Positions 1-11,631 are shown, counted from the stretch's first letter. The stretch is 64,000 bases of DNA from Cyprinodon diabolis (GCA_030533445.1 CM060065.1:5342974-5406973), one strand, 5' to 3'. The notes: generated by a model from the letters alone, not told the origin. Program-made: numbers and translations.

Positions 1-2814
1 CCGCCTTCGCCCAACTCTGCAATAGACCTCCACCACCCAAACCATCATTCCATCACCTTCCCATTCTGCTGTCTCTTACCTCCGATCCTGTTCCCCCACC
101 ATTACCAGCTGTTGGTCCTCCCCCTGCCATCTGCTTCCTCCAGGCGTAAGCAACGCCGCCGGAGGAGGAAGACAACCACCTCTCCGGCGGGTCATCCTGA
201 CGCCTCCACTCCCTCTCCGGCGGGTCATCCTGACGCCTCCACTCCCTCTCCGGCGGGTCATCCTGATGCCTCCACTCCCTCTCCGGCGGGTCAGCCTGAC
301 GCCTCCACTCCCTCTCCGGCGGGTCAGCCTGACGCCTCCACTCCCTCTCCGGCGGGTCAGCCTGACGCCTCCACTTCCTCTCCGGCGGGTCAGCCTGACG
401 CCTCCACTTCCTCTCCGGCGGGTCAGCCTGATGCCTCCACTCCCTCTCCGGCGGGTCAGCCTGACGCCTGCTTCAATCCCACTCTTCTTCAGGTCAGTTT
501 CCCCTATGGCCTTGGCCGTCACCTCCATGACCAGCAGTTAGCTCCTCGAGTTAGAGGTTTAAATTCAGTCACCATGATTACACCCACTGCAGTCAGAGCA
601 CCACATATTGAGGAGTCAGAGTTATGGGACTACTTCTATGGGCAAAGGGAGGATCTATTCCCTTTCCTTCCACCTCCATCAGTTCCCTGTCAGCCAGCCC
701 ATCCCAAGCCCTTCAGCGGGCCAGTTTCCCCAGCTCCAGAGCCCATTAGAGGGCCAGTTTCCCCAGCTCCAGAGCCCATTAGAGGGCTGGTTTCCCTAGC
801 TCCAGAGCCCATTAGAGGGCCGGTTTCCCTAGCTCCTGAGCCCATTAGCGGGCCGTTTAGCCTAGCGCCAGAGACTCCTGAGCCCATTAGCGGGCCGTTT
901 AGCCTAGCGCCAGAGACTCCTGAGCCCATTAGCGGGCCGTTTAGCCTAGCGCCAGACACTCCTGAGCCCATTAGCGGGCCGTTTAGCCTAGCGCCAGACA
1001 CTCCTGAGCCCATTAGCGGGCCATTTAGCCTAGCGCCTGAGACCCCTGAGCCAGCCCCGAGCCGTCTTGAGCTCGCTCTGTGCCGTCTGGAGACCCCTGA
1101 GCTCGCTCTGTGCCGTCTGGGGACCCCTGAGCTCGCTCTGTGCCGTCTGGAGACCCCTGAGCCTGCTCTGTGCCGTCTGGAGACCCCTGAGCCTGCTCTG
1201 TGCCGTCTGGAGACCCCTGAGCCTGCTCTGTGCCGTCTGGAGACCCCTGAGCCTGCTCTGTGCCGTCTGGAGACCCCTGAGCCTGCTCTGTGCCGTCTGG
1301 AGACCCCTGAGCCTGCTCTGTGCCGTCTGGAGACCCCTGAGCTCGCTCTGCTTCTTCCTGAGACTCCTGATGTGGAGCCACAGTCGGTGGTCTTCCCCGT
1401 TCCTGATGTGGAGCCACAGTCGGTGGTCTTCCCCGTTCCTGATGTGGAGCCACAGTCGGTGGTCTTCCCCGTTCCTGATGTGGAGCCACAGTCGGTGGTC
1501 TTCCCCGTTCCTGATGTGGAGCCACAGTCGGTGGTCTTCCCCGTTCCTGATGTGGAGCCACAGTCGGTGGTATTCCCCGTTCCTGATGTGGAGCCACAGT
1601 CGGTGGTCTTCCCCGTTCCTGATGTGGAGCCACAGTCGGTGGTCTTCCCCGTTCCTGATGTGGAGCCACAGTCGGTGGTCTTCCCCGTTCCTGATGTGGA
1701 GCCGCAGTCGGTGGTCTTCCCCGTTCCTGATTGGGAGCCGCAGTCGGCGGGCTCCCCCATTCCTGAGGTGGAGCCGGAATCGGCGGGCTCCCCTGTTCCT
1801 GACCCGGAACCACAGTCGTGGGTCTCCCCTGTTCCTGAGGTGGAGCCACAGTCGGTGGTCTCCCCTGTTCCAGATGTGGAGCCGCAATCTGCGGGCTCCT
1901 CTGTTCCCGTCCAAGAGCCGCAGGTGGCGGTCTCCTATGAGCCTGTTCCTGAACCACAGTCGGTGGTCTCCCCTGTTCCTGACCCGGAACCACAGTCGGT
2001 GGTCTCCCTTGTTCCTGAGGTGGAGCCACAGTTGGTGGTCTCCCCTGTTCCAGTTTTGGAGCCGCAATCGGCGGGCTCCCCTGTTCCTGATCCGGAGCCG
2101 CAGTCGGCGGGCTCCCCTGTTCCTGATCCGGAGCCGCAGTCGGCGGGCTCCCCTGTTCCTGATCCGGAGCCGCAGTCGGCGGGCTCCCCTGTTCCTGATC
2201 CGGAGCCGCAGTCGGCGGGCTCCCCTGTTCCTGATCCGGAGCCGCAGTCGGCGGGCTCCCCTGGGGGTGTTCCTGAGCCGCAGTCGGCAGCAGCCTCTGG
2301 GGGTGTTCCTGAGCCGCAGTCGGCGGCAGCCTCTGGGGGTGTTCCTGAGCCGCAGTCGGCGGCCGCCTCAGAGCCTGTTCCTAAGCCGCAGTTGGCGGTC
2401 CCCTCAGAGACTGTTGCTGAGCTGCTGAAACTGAGGCGGCGTCCCCCAAGTTTCCTGCGTCTGAGACGACGTCCCCCAAGTTTCCTGCGTCTGAGACGGC
2501 GTCCCCCAAGGTTCCTGCGTTTGAGACCGCGTCGCCGCCGGCGGCCTCCAGAGCGTCTTCCACGCCTCCGGCCCCGCGGCCGGCCTCCAGAGACTCTTCC
2601 TCGCGGCCGGCCTCCAGAGACTCTTCCTCGCCTCCGGCCCCGCGGCCGCCCTACAGAGACTCTGCCTCGCCTCCGGCCCCGCGGCCGACTTTCAATTGTC
2701 CTCACCCACTCTGGATGGGTTGTGTTTTGTTTGTTGGACTGTTTTTGGCTTCCTGTCCTCCTTCCTGGTTCCCCCTCCGCCCACCCTGGGTTGTTTTTTG
2801 TTTTTGGACATTAA
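1..2814 (+). CDS. Proline-rich tandem-repeat ORF, 5' incomplete, in the 3' region of an LTR retrotransposon
   Basis: The frame is open from base 1 to a stop at 2812-2814, so the start lies upstream. I recognise no catalytic domain. In order: a short Arg-rich stretch (about 150-180); nine S-P-A-G-(H/Q)-P-D-A-S-T repeats; a non-repeated segment of about 75 residues; E-P-I-(R/S)-G-P repeats; about ten L-E-T-P-E-P-A-L-C-R repeats; V-P-D-V-E-P-Q-S and V-P-D-P-E-P-Q-S-A-G-S repeats; Arg/Pro-rich repeats; and a hydrophobic C-terminal tail of about 40 residues. All unit lengths are multiples of 3 (30, 33, 36 or 42 bp), so copy number can change without breaking the frame, and other frames stay open too. 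A purine tract and an LTR follow at once, so this is probably the 3' internal part of a Ty3/gypsy-like element. Whether it is translated is unknown. It could be non-coding repeat DNA that happens to be open. Confidence 0.45.
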   Translation, partial: PPSPNSAIDLHHPNHHSITFPFCCLLPPILFPHHYQLLVLPLPSASSRRKQRRRRRKTTTSPAGHPDASTPSPAGHPDASTPSPAGHPDASTPSPAGQPDASTPSPAGQPDASTPSPAGQPDASTSSPAGQPDASTSSPAGQPDASTPSPAGQPDACFNPTLLQVSFPYGLGRHLHDQQLAPRVRGLNSVTMITPTAVRAPHIEESELWDYFYGQREDLFPFLPPPSVPCQPAHPKPFSGPVSPAPEPIRGPVSPAPEPIRGLVSLAPEPIRGPVSLAPEPISGPFSLAPETPEPISGPFSLAPETPEPISGPFSLAPDTPEPISGPFSLAPDTPEPISGPFSLAPETPEPAPSRLELALCRLETPELALCRLGTPELALCRLETPEPALCRLETPEPALCRLETPEPALCRLETPEPALCRLETPEPALCRLETPEPALCRLETPELALLLPETPDVEPQSVVFPVPDVEPQSVVFPVPDVEPQSVVFPVPDVEPQSVVFPVPDVEPQSVVFPVPDVEPQSVVFPVPDVEPQSVVFPVPDVEPQSVVFPVPDVEPQSVVFPVPDVEPQSVVFPVPDWEPQSAGSPIPEVEPESAGSPVPDPEPQSWVSPVPEVEPQSVVSPVPDVEPQSAGSSVPVQEPQVAVSYEPVPEPQSVVSPVPDPEPQSVVSLVPEVEPQLVVSPVPVLEPQSAGSPVPDPEPQSAGSPVPDPEPQSAGSPVPDPEPQSAGSPVPDPEPQSAGSPVPDPEPQSAGSPGGVPEPQSAAASGGVPEPQSAAASGGVPEPQSAAASEPVPKPQLAVPSETVAELLKLRRRPPSFLRLRRRPPSFLRLRRRPPRFLRLRPRRRRRPPERLPRLRPRGRPPETLPRGRPPETLPRLRPRGRPTETLPRLRPRGRLSIVLTHSGWVVFCLLDCFWLPVLLPGSPSAHPGLFFVFGH
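180..471 (+). repeat. 33-bp minisatellite, about 9 copies
   Basis: Tandem 33-bp units encode T-P-S-P-A-G-Q-P-D-A-S. The first three copies have His where later ones have Gln. Copies differ by only one or a few bases, which suggests recent expansion. Confidence 0.9.
700..1352 (+). repeat. Consecutive 33-, 42- and 30-bp minisatellites
   Basis: Three blocks adjoin. At 700-840 are 33-bp units coding P-E-P-I-R-G-P-V-S. At 840-1045 are five 42-bp units coding P-E-P-I-S-G-P-F-S-L-A-P. At 1062-1352 are about ten 30-bp units coding C-R-L-E-T-P-E-P-A-L. The frame stays open through all three. Confidence 0.88.
1364..2372 (+). repeat. 36-bp minisatellite family in three variants
   Basis: About ten almost identical copies code V-P-D-V-E-P-Q-S-V-V-F-P (1364-1730). 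Diverged copies follow (1730-2072), then about six copies with P-D-P-E-P-Q-S-A-G-S (2073-2264) and three with G-G-V-P-E-P-Q-S-A (2265-2372). Homogeneous blocks beside diverged ones point to separate amplification events within one family. Confidence 0.88.
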
Positions 2815-2837
2815 AGGGGCATCTGGAATCCGCCCTT

Positions 2838-2850
2838 AAGTGGGGGGCTC
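2838..2850 (+). other. Candidate polypurine tract next to the LTR
   Basis: A G-run with flanking purines lies directly before the TG start of the LTR at 2851. This is where plus-strand priming occurs in LTR retroelements. Confidence 0.55.
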
Positions 2851-3320
2851 TGTAACGATCTTGGTTCTGTTGTTTTTCTTTAAGTTTTCTGTTTCAAGTT
2901 TAGCCAGGTTTTTCATTGTTTTCTAGCTTTTTTGGTGTGTCTGGATTCATTTAGATTGCTTAGGTTTTTCTGTCTGTCCTCTGCTGCCTCCTTGTGTTCT
3001 TTTCCCTTGGCTTCCTCGTCAGCTCTAATCACACCTGTTCCCTATCAGCTCATTAGCTCTACCTTTGTTCAGTCAGCCATAAATACTCTCCCTCTGCAGT
3101 CCCTCTTTGCTGGTTCCTCGTCTTACCTTTCCTCACCCTGGCTCCTTGTTGGTTTTTCCCTGATGTCTCCATGGTTCTGGTTAGTGTTTAATTTTTATGT
3201 TGGATTTTTGGATTCCCGTTTTTGTTGCCTGATCTTGCATTAAACCCTCCAAGAACTCACCTCTGCCTCTCAGCTTCTGCTTTTGGGTCCAATTAAGAAA
3301 CGTTAAACCAAATCGTGACA
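2851..3320 (+). mobile_element. LTR (3' LTR) of a Ty3/gypsy-like retrotransposon
   Basis: The LTR is 470 bp. It begins TGTAACGATC and ends AATCGTGACA; the two ends are inverted repeats of each other at 8 of 10 positions and give canonical TG...CA termini. Inside are a TATA-like CATAAATA (3078-3085) and an ATTAAA polyadenylation signal (3239-3244) at sensible spacing. The matching 5' LTR would lie left of the window, so target duplication cannot be tested here. Assignment to Ty3/gypsy rests on general resemblance to fish elements, since no pol is visible. Confidence 0.65.
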
Positions 3321-3723
3321 CTACCTCCAAACTCAGCATCTCCTCATATGATGTTTGTTTTGAAGCTGTCAGATGCGCTCTAGGAAGTTTTCACTGAATT
3401 TGATAAATATTTTCAGCCTCTTAGTATGAAAGAAATATTTTGATGGAGATGTAAAATCTGCTTCCTGGTATGTTGAAGTACCAATAGTTTGCATCCAATG
3501 GTTTAATTAAACGCTCTTAGTTTTAGGGGAATATAAAAGAATTATGCTCTAATTTGTAGTTACCGATCTGTAGTTACTATATTTTAATTTGACAAACTGA
3601 ATCTTCTCGACATTCTTTTTCCTGTTTAGTGTTATTGCAATAGCGGATCTTGACAAGTACTCAGCATGACATACGTGAGCTGGGCAGAGCATGGCGCTGA
3701 CGGAGGATGTGGAATCTGGGGTT
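3321..3723. other. No gene seen; AT-rich unique-looking DNA
   Basis: I see no long ORF, repeat boundary or RNA gene here. Confidence 0.6.
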
Positions 3724-3890
3724 TAAACTGGTAGTTGGTTCCACAGGAGAGGAGCCTGATAAGTAAAAGATCTGCCTCCCATTCTACTTTTAGAAATTCT
3801 AGGAACCACTAGTAAACCTGCAGACTGAGAGAGAAGTGCTCTGTTAGGAACATAAGGAACAATCAGATCTCTAATGTAAGCTGGAGTTGA
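3724..3890 (-). mobile_element. LINE fragment (L2/CR1-type, end of ORF2)
   Basis: This closely matches the minus-strand LINE at 33129-33290. On the minus strand it codes the C-terminal ORF2 segment containing R-I-S-K-S-R-M-G-G-R-S-F. Both ends are truncated. Confidence 0.8.
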
Positions 3891-4329
3891 ATTCCTACTA
3901 GTAGAACAGTGCTCTACAAAAGAGATGCCCAGTCCTAAAAACATCAGACATTCTTACACTATACACAGATTGATGAGTAATAGTTGGCAGAGGGGTTAGC
4001 TGGAACTGAATCCATAACATTCTGATGAGGGTACTCCTACTCCTGCTGTCTTTCAAAGGACAAGTCCAGTCATAGCTTCCTAAAAAGCACAGTCTGCTCT
4101 GTCAGAGTACAAACCAAGCAAACGTCCTGCAAAGTGTTAGAGAGCACTGATCGGTGGTTTTAGAAACCAGGTTGCTTTGAGTGGCTTTTTCCTTTAAAAT
4201 TACAATTAAATTTGAAAACTGTATTATGGATATAGTATTGCTCTCTTTGAGAACATAAGGGATTCTTTATGATCCGAAAGACAGACACGCAATGTGTCTA
4301 CAGAATCTAAATTATTGATACAGATTGAA
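3891..4329. other. No gene seen
   Basis: AT-rich sequence with no supported coding or RNA feature. Confidence 0.55.
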
Positions 4330-4648
4330 TTAAAGGAAAAATACGGTCAGATTCAGAATTCAAACTTCTGAAAGTAGAACTTGCTGTTATGTATGATGGC
4401 GACGACCAGTGCACTATGCAAAGCAACGAATTAATGACATGTTTTTTTCTCGGGCCAGAAGTTCGATGGCAATCCTCCTATTTGGGCAAAAATGGCCGCT
4501 CCCAGAATCAGTGATCATGGCGAAAATTATCGTTTTTATCTTTTTTACTGATTAACACTAAATTCATTAAATCACCGCAAACGTTTTAGTTTGAGTATGA
4601 ATAATGATCCATTGATCATTCCTTGCTGACCGGACTTTTTCTTTTACT
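4330..4648. mobile_element. MITE-like element, short diverged copy of family A
   Basis: The left end (TTAAAGGAAAAA, then a GGTC) and the right end (GACCGGAC through TTCTTTTA) form imperfect inverted repeats. The inside shares segments with the elements at 8272-9062 and 15940-16580, including the 'GGCAAAAATGGCCGCTCC' block and the 'AATGATCCATTGAT' block. It is shorter than the other copies, so it is internally deleted. No transposase is encoded. Confidence 0.6.
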
Positions 4649-5725
4649 GCCGTCTTTATATTCATCAATGAGTTGGAGAAGGAGCTGTGGTGTGTTTGTC
4701 ACTTTCATTTCTACGACTGCAGAGGTTTTCCCCTTTAATCTAACTCAGGCTCTTTAAAACAGGTTCTCATAAAACACCAAACGAAGGTGAGGGAATCTTT
4801 TTAGACTGTGATTTTATTGGATTCATCCACCAACTGAAGACCTACCACTGTGCATTGCAACGTTTTGGTGACATGCGGCTCCTGTTGTTATGATTACGTG
4901 TCGTCATATTTTAATCTCTGAAGAAGTGGCAGGAAAACTAATAGCTGCCTGGAGGGTTGGGAACATATCTACAAGTTTATACCACCTAATTCCTTTGGAA
5001 TCATTAGGGTATTGGCAATTATATCTAACTAGCAGTTAATAGGCCAACATATTGAGGCTGTGAGGGCTGACGTTTTTTTTTCTTTCTTTTGCTTCAATGC
5101 AAGCAATTATAAGTTGGATCAATTCACCCAACAGAACAGACATCAGACACATCTACTGAATAATGACTGTTACAGATCTAGCCTCATGTGATTTTAATAG
5201 CTTGACACACATGCTTCTGGTCTGGTTTAGACTTCTTCCAGATGTAACCCCATCTGGATTTATGATACACACTGCTGCTTGGAGCATTCTGGGCTCCTGA
5301 TGCAGGTTAAATGCTTCTTTCCTCTTGCTTTAAAAAAAGTTGGCTTCCCAATGGCCATAAATAACTATTCCGCTTGACACGCCTTTAATTCTTACACTGC
5401 AGCGAGGGCCTGTGATACATGGAAAACTGGCAACATTTGGATTACGAGTCTGGGAACCTTGTCAAATATCTGTCCTTTTTCTCATCAGTGCAGCTTTGTT
5501 CTTTCACTCCAACACAAGTTGCTGATGTGTAAGTATATCGTGGCTCCTAAATCTAGCCAATCATTGTCTTTGATGCTGTAATATCTTCCCTTTATGGGGA
5601 AAGGATCTTTGATGAACAAATGAGAGAACAAAATTATTTCAATTTTTAAGACTGAGCTAAAACGATCTTAAAGAGCAAATTAAGTGTTGTCTAATGGATA
5701 ATATTTGAAAAGGTTTATTTAGGAT
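4649..5725. other. No gene seen
   Basis: About 1.1 kb of AT-rich sequence without a supported ORF, RNA gene or clear repeat boundary. Confidence 0.55.
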
Positions 5726-6382
5726 TTAAAGCTGCAGTCTCTAAGTTTTTAAAAATCACTTTTTTGTAATATTGGCTAAAACTGTCCCTATGCCCAGACA
5801 GCAGTACATGTGATATGTAACCTGTGAAAAAACTGCTTCAATTGGTCCCGCATACTGCCTGTATTTCAATCTGGAAAGAATAATTCGGGACGAGTCAAAA
5901 CAACCAATCACAGCCAGAGGAGTGTCTGATGGAGTGTCGATCACAGCTCACACACACTGAATACCCCCCCCCCCTCTAGCCGCTTAACCTGCCGCAGCGC
6001 CCGGCTGCCGCAGTCAGGAGGACGCGTGTGGAAGTCATGGCAGAGCGACAGCCACCAGCGAAAGAGAAACTGCCCTTACTGCCCCTGCTGACAACTGCTT
6101 ACACGGCAAACTTTGGTATAACCAGCATCTTATATCTAGCTGCTTGGAGGTGAGTGTTATCGCTCTTACCGGTTCACACTCCATGCCGCGTACGCTGCTT
6201 GGACGCTGCTTGGACGCTTCTGGTCGCATGCGGTAGCCGCGCAGAAGCTGTGAGACGGGTGGAGCTTGGAGGTGGGGCATGAGTGAAGCAGAGAGGGTGG
6301 GGGAGTGGCGTGAAACCTGTTTTTCTTCAAATTTTCAGTCGAAGTCTGCTCTCTTCTCAATGTTACAGACGGCAGCTTTAAA
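5726..6382. mobile_element. MITE-like element, family B (TTAAAGCTGC...GCAGCTTTAA)
   Basis: The terminal inverted repeat starts TTAAAGCTGCAGTCT on the left. The right end is its complement with one mismatch in 15. The element is about 657 bp and has a GC-rich centre with a C-run near 5967. It encodes no transposase. A TTAA at each outer edge could be the target duplication (piggyBac style) or part of the inverted repeat. Confidence 0.65.
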
Positions 6383-6598
6383 GTGTTTGGACTGCTATAG
6401 TGAAGTAAATTTACCGATAAAAGGGAAATTTCTTAACAGGGTCTCTGAAAACATTTTTTTAAAATCAAGTCACATTATTCGATGATGTGGAGAAGTCAAA
6501 TAGTTATTGCTGCTTCAGCTCTGTGTGGAGAGCAGGTAGTTTTCGATTAGAGAGGATGTATAATTTAGTTTGGTCAAAGTTTGACATTTAGGCTTTTT

Positions 6599-7276
6599 GG
6601 GTGGGTGATCCTGAGCTATCTCTTTAGTTTGCTGCTGTACATTTAGATTGCTGGAGGAGACAGGGACGCCTATTTCATCATTCTGCTTCATTCTATCTCT
6701 ATTCTCCCACTCTGCAGAATCTGTTAGTTCAATCTCTAACCTTCTGCTCTCTCAGCTTTTTCTCATAGTAGCTTCATCTGGTCTGTTCCTGTTTGGCTGT
6801 GACTCCATCCTGGAGAGAAATATCAGCTGTGCTGCTGCCATCAACACCTTTGTTTCTAGATGTTGGAGCTCTGTCTGTTTTCCAGTGTAGTCCTGTTTCT
6901 CTGACTGTGAATGGCTGGATGTGCTCTCTTCATCTTCTGATATGGGAGCTGGCTCGGAGCTTATCTGCCTGGCTGTGTGTTTCCTGGATGGGGCCTTCTT
7001 TTATAGTTGCCTTTTGTATCTCTGTTTCTTTCTGTACGTCTGCTTCTGTCTCCTTGAACCCCAGTTTCTTCCCGTCAAAAGGGAGTTTTCCCTCTCCACT
7101 ATTGCTACAAGCATGCTTAGTGTGAGGGATTGCTTTAGAGTCAATGAGTCGATGCAATCAACTGATTTTCCTTAGAAAACTTTGAATCAAACTGACTGTA
7201 TGATCTGGTGAACTGTAAAGTGCCTTGAGATGACTTGTGTTGTTAAAATGGTGCTATAGACATAAACTGAATTGAA
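6599..7276 (+). mobile_element. LINE 3' UTR fragment, plus strand
   Basis: This is the reverse complement of about 32330-33056 of the long LINE, with moderate divergence. It ends in the family's tail, with a TAAACTGAATTGAA motif. It is 5' truncated, as is usual for target-primed insertions. Short ORFs here are not genes. Confidence 0.8.
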
Positions 7277-8177
7277 TATAATGATCATAAAAGATTGCAG
7301 TATATGCAATGGCAGACTTTGAAGTGAATGAATCTTGGTCCCTCAGAGGGACTGAGATGTTACTTGTGTTCCTGTCCGAAGCAAATCTTATGGGAGCAGG
7401 CGGCTCAGTAAACAGGAGACATTGATGGACAGCAGATTAGGAACTTTGTTTAATATCAACATGAATGCTGGAGAAACTTTAGGTAAAAGGAAGAAACTGT
7501 ATCTATTCTCTCTGGAAGCGCACAAAGATCAGCAGACATCGCCCCACTGCAGAGGTAGAGTCCCCAAAAATTGTACTTAAGTAATAGTAGCAATACTTCA
7601 TCATATTTCTACATAATTAAAAGTAAAACGTAGACTTTTAACAAATTACTCAAGAGTGAAAAACTATTTGGTAAAAAGGCTACTTAAATACTGAGTAATT
7701 GACCTACTTACTGCCTATGATCATTAAAACTGATTTAATCTTCTATAAAGTTATGTAAAATCTAACAAAACTGTTATGTCATATGTAAATTCTTGAGAAT
7801 AAGCTAAAGAAATAAAGATATAACATACAGTAATAACACTATAAAATGCTGGTACTATAAACACTATCCAAAATCCTTCTTTTTGCCGCCCATCACTGGA
7901 ACCTCTGGTTTAACAGTTCAGTCCATCTCCATAGAGCCAGGTGGGATCCAGCCGGTGGGCTGCCAACGAGATGCGGAGAAGAAGCAGACGCCTGAGCCAG
8001 GTAATTGAAACAGATCAGAACAGGAAGGCTCAGAGGTCCAGAAGTTTGGGACTTGGTCAGGGAAACCGATGAGAACAGGAATAGGCTGGTTCAGGGTTCC
8101 AGGAGTCCATAGAGAGTTCAGGCAGAACGTTCAGATGGGAACAGACTTGTGCAGTGGTTAAGAGGCAGAACAGAACA
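7277..8177. other. No gene seen; probable old DNA-transposon debris
   Basis: Around 7565-7740 there are runs such as 'AGTAATAGTAGCAATACTT' and 'AAAAGTAAAACGTAGAC' that look like common fish inverted-repeat transposon sequence. I cannot place its ends. Nothing else is recognised. Confidence 0.4.
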
Positions 8178-8252
8178 GCTGCCATGTCAGAGGATGAAAA
8201 GAGCAGAAAAACAGGACTACACTAAAAAACAGGCCGATCTCTAACATTTATA
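8178..8252 (-). mobile_element. Tiny LINE 3' UTR fragment
   Basis: It matches the stretch at about 12000-12090 of another LINE fragment ('GCCATGTCAGAGGATGAA' and 'AACAGGCCGATCTC'), with deletions. Confidence 0.65.
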
Positions 8253-8271
8253 ACCTAAGGAGCCTAACCAC

Positions 8272-9062
8272 TTAAAGGTAAAGTCGGCTCATACTCAGAA
8301 TTGAAACTCCTGAGAGTACTTTAAATATGAAATTATTACATCCTGTTCAATAAATGAAAAGTGTTTTTAATTAAGAGTAATTTTCATTTGAATGTTCTTT
8401 ACTGGAGGCTTTGTTTGTCAAAGAACACTACTGCCACCTACTGGTTTGTGACGTCACGGTGCGGTATCGGCTGTTGATCAAGTCCCAGTGCTGTATCTGG
8501 TGTTTGTCACAACGCGCTATTATCCAAGTCATCTTGAAAACATTCTTCTTCAAAATGTTGGCTACATATTACGGGTTTTTTCTCTGGCCAGAAGTTTGAT
8601 GGCTAATCCTCCCTCTTCAAGTTGGCGATCCAACGACGAACCCGTCCATGGAGGATCAGGAATTAGAAAGGTGAAATAACTAACTTTTTTTTCACTTTTA
8701 CCCGATGTACTGCCATGCATGTGGGCATTGTCAGTTTCACTATAGCTCTGGTGAATTTCAATGGTGAAGTCCTCTGGAAATCTTCAATAATTGTTGTTGA
8801 TTGCAGATGTGTCTAGTAGTTCCCATTGATTTAGCTTGTAAAGCGGGGAGAATGGCGCTAGGCTTACCCCACCGTGACGTCACTGCTGGAAGATGGCAGG
8901 AGGGAGGCGTTACTATATGTGGGCAAAAATGGCCGCTCCTGGACTCAGTGATCGTGATGAAAATGATTAACGCTAATTTCATCAAATCACAGCCAACATA
9001 TTAGTTTTAGCTATAAATAATGATCCATTGATTATTCCTTGCTGACCAGACTTCTCCTTTAA
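8272..9062. mobile_element. MITE-like element, family A, longest copy
   Basis: It is bounded by TTAAAGGTAAAGTC and GACTTCTCCTTTAA, which are inverted repeats with 12 of 14 matching. Internal blocks recur in inverted orientation at 15940-16580. The short ORFs inside have no transposase signature. It is non-autonomous, and the TTAA edges are ambiguous in the same way as in family B. Confidence 0.68.
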
Positions 9063-11631
9063 AACTTTATTGACTTATCTAAGATGGCCGTTTACAAATT
9101 GTGTTTTGAAAAAAAACCCAACAACAACAAAAAAGCAGTTTTAATTGTTTAGTAGAGTAGAAGCTATTTCCTTTGGGGATGAAATGAACTCCTGTCTGTA
9201 TTGATTTGCTCCCCGGTGCATTTGTTCTGTGTTTTGCATTCCCTTTTCCACAGTGTGTGGACATGCCCGTCACACAGCCTCCCCGCATCAGCATGGAGAA
9301 GCTGAACAGGCTCATCATTGCCACATAAAAGGACATGGTAGTGGAGATAGCAGACAGGGAGCGGGGGATAGCAGAGGGGACAGAGAACAGAGGAAAGGGA
9401 TACAATCTTAAGTGTTAGTGATGTACTAGACAATGAGAGGTGATGTAGGATTTAAATCAACTCTTCCCCCTCTGAGCACGAGAGGCTGATGGCTGAGGAA
9501 ATGGCTCTGTGATGCCATCCTCTGCAATTCTGCAGGGAAACTTCTCTCTTTGACTACTTAACTCGTTGCTTTTTCTCTGCTCTGATAGAACTTGTGGAGC
9601 AGAAGGGGACTGAGGGCTGGAAAACCTTAATTAGATCGCAGCTGACAGGTGATCAGCCTGAAATTGTGTGCTTTCATAACATGTGTAAATGCTTTTGACC
9701 AGAACAATGAAGAAACTCTGTTTTCTGTGGTTCAACAGTTTAAAACTTCCCCAGGAAGAATATTTTAGGTCCATTTAGGTGAAAGAAAACATAAGATCTT
9801 TTTTAATTCTCACCTCCTTCAGGTCCAAACACAGAAGAATCCTCTGGAGAGCAGGTTTAAGTTTGACTGTAGAGGAATAGTTTGGAAAGTGGAGAAGGAC
9901 CGAGATTACACTTAGATCCAAGAGAAGATTTACCATTAGTAATAGTAGGCAGTTGCCGAGTCTTGTTCCTTGGGGGCCCATAAAACTTACTTGTGCACAT
10001 TAATTATGTTTTTATATAAAAATCCTTTCGCTAAAATGCCATCAGAACGCCCTATTCAGTGTCCACCATATTGGATCAATCCATTTGCTGCACATGTTCA
10101 GAAAGGTCCAAACAGACAGCAGCAAAGCATTTGAAAACAAACGATGTGAAGAGCAGTGTTGCTAACTTAGAGCTTTTGTCACTATATTTAGCAACTTTTC
10201 AGACCCCTCTAGAACTTTTATTACAAAAAAGCACCTGGCGCCAAATCTAGCGACTTTTCTCTGCTACTGGAGACTTTGGCGACAACATCTAAAAGCAGCG
10301 AACTCTGCTCTCCAGAGCGAGTAGATTGGTAACCCCGCCTCCTGCTCTCCTCTATCTTGTCTGCTGTCATGATTCATGCAGCTATTATTTCATCCAAATG
10401 AAAAATGGAGAACAGATAAGCAGATCATGGCTTGTCTACATTGAAAAGAAGGACTGGGTTATTTACTTTAGTCGTCGTCTTTTTGGAAACACAGGAAGGA
10501 GCAATCAGCTAAGTGTGCTTGAAAAAATTTTTCATTCCTTTAAAGACAACATGAAAAGTCAGCTGAGTATAAAACTTAGGGAGGAAAAGGACAAGAAGAG
10601 AGGGACAAAACCTGGAAAAAATAATGGATGTCTATTCTATTAACATTTCTCTATCTGTATAATGGGTCTGTTTTATGTGTTATCTTCTCAGTTCAGAGGG
10701 CCCCCTGCCTGTTTTTGCCTAGGGCCCAAAATTTCATAAATCCGCCCCTGCTTAGATTAAAACGGCAAATAAAGGCTGCAGCTATGACCTCCACATTGGA
10801 ACTTGATGTAAAATTAATCTTCAATCACACAGTGGCTGCACACAGGAAAACCTTTTTCTCTTTGTATATTAACAAAAACACTGCATCTAAATGTACCCTT
10901 TAAGTTAGAGAAATGGTCAGAGGTAATTTATTGTTCCATTAGATGTTAATAATACAAAACATTTGAGTGGTGCAATAATTTCTCTGTTTAAAACCCACCG
11001 CAGCTCGCAGAGACATTTGGTCACAATTTCACACCTTTTCACCCTTTGACAGTAAAAATGGTTCTTATGACTCAGTTTCACTGAAAAGGCTTTTACTTTT
11101 TTTACAGGTTTGGTTTATAAGAAACAAACAAATATACATTTGTTTTAGAGAAATTTAAATAAGATACCACAAAAATATGGAAGAAAATCTAACGAGCTGT
11201 GGGAGTCTGGGCAGGGATGGAACTGTTATGTTTTTAATTAAAAATATCCTTCAACAATAGCTGGTGTCTATTATAAGGATACTATAGAAGTGTACGGGGT
11301 CAGCAGAGAGCGGATGATATATGACTATGCTAGCTGTAAGATCTCCACACCAGGGAGGGGCATGTTATATTAAATATGGGGTTGTATAATCTTTATGTCG
11401 ACACCTACGTTTGCAAAACATGAATTGTCTTTAAATCACATCCCTCAGAATAATCACTGTTTAAAATCTTCAAGTACTATTGGAGAGCTGGAATCCTCCG
11501 GAGAGCACTGCTGGTCACTGAGGACCTGAATGATCTTGTCATGCATGGATTTTCTTCCTGTAGATATAAGTTCAATTCTGGGGCTAATTCAGCTGTAGCA
11601 TTGAACACAGGCTGAGCTGTCACTCTCTCTT
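9063..11631. other. No gene seen (2.6 kb)
   Basis: Short ORFs only, of atypical composition and without recognisable domains. The stretches 10140-10340 and 10695-10750 resemble degenerate interspersed repeats, but I cannot define their ends. Confidence 0.5.

Noticed and set aside
690..2705. Long minus-strand frames (256 to 356 codons) and a second plus-strand frame over the minisatellites
   Set aside because: Repeat units divisible by 3 keep several frames open at once. Only the frame running continuously from base 1 to 2814 was kept, and that with caution.
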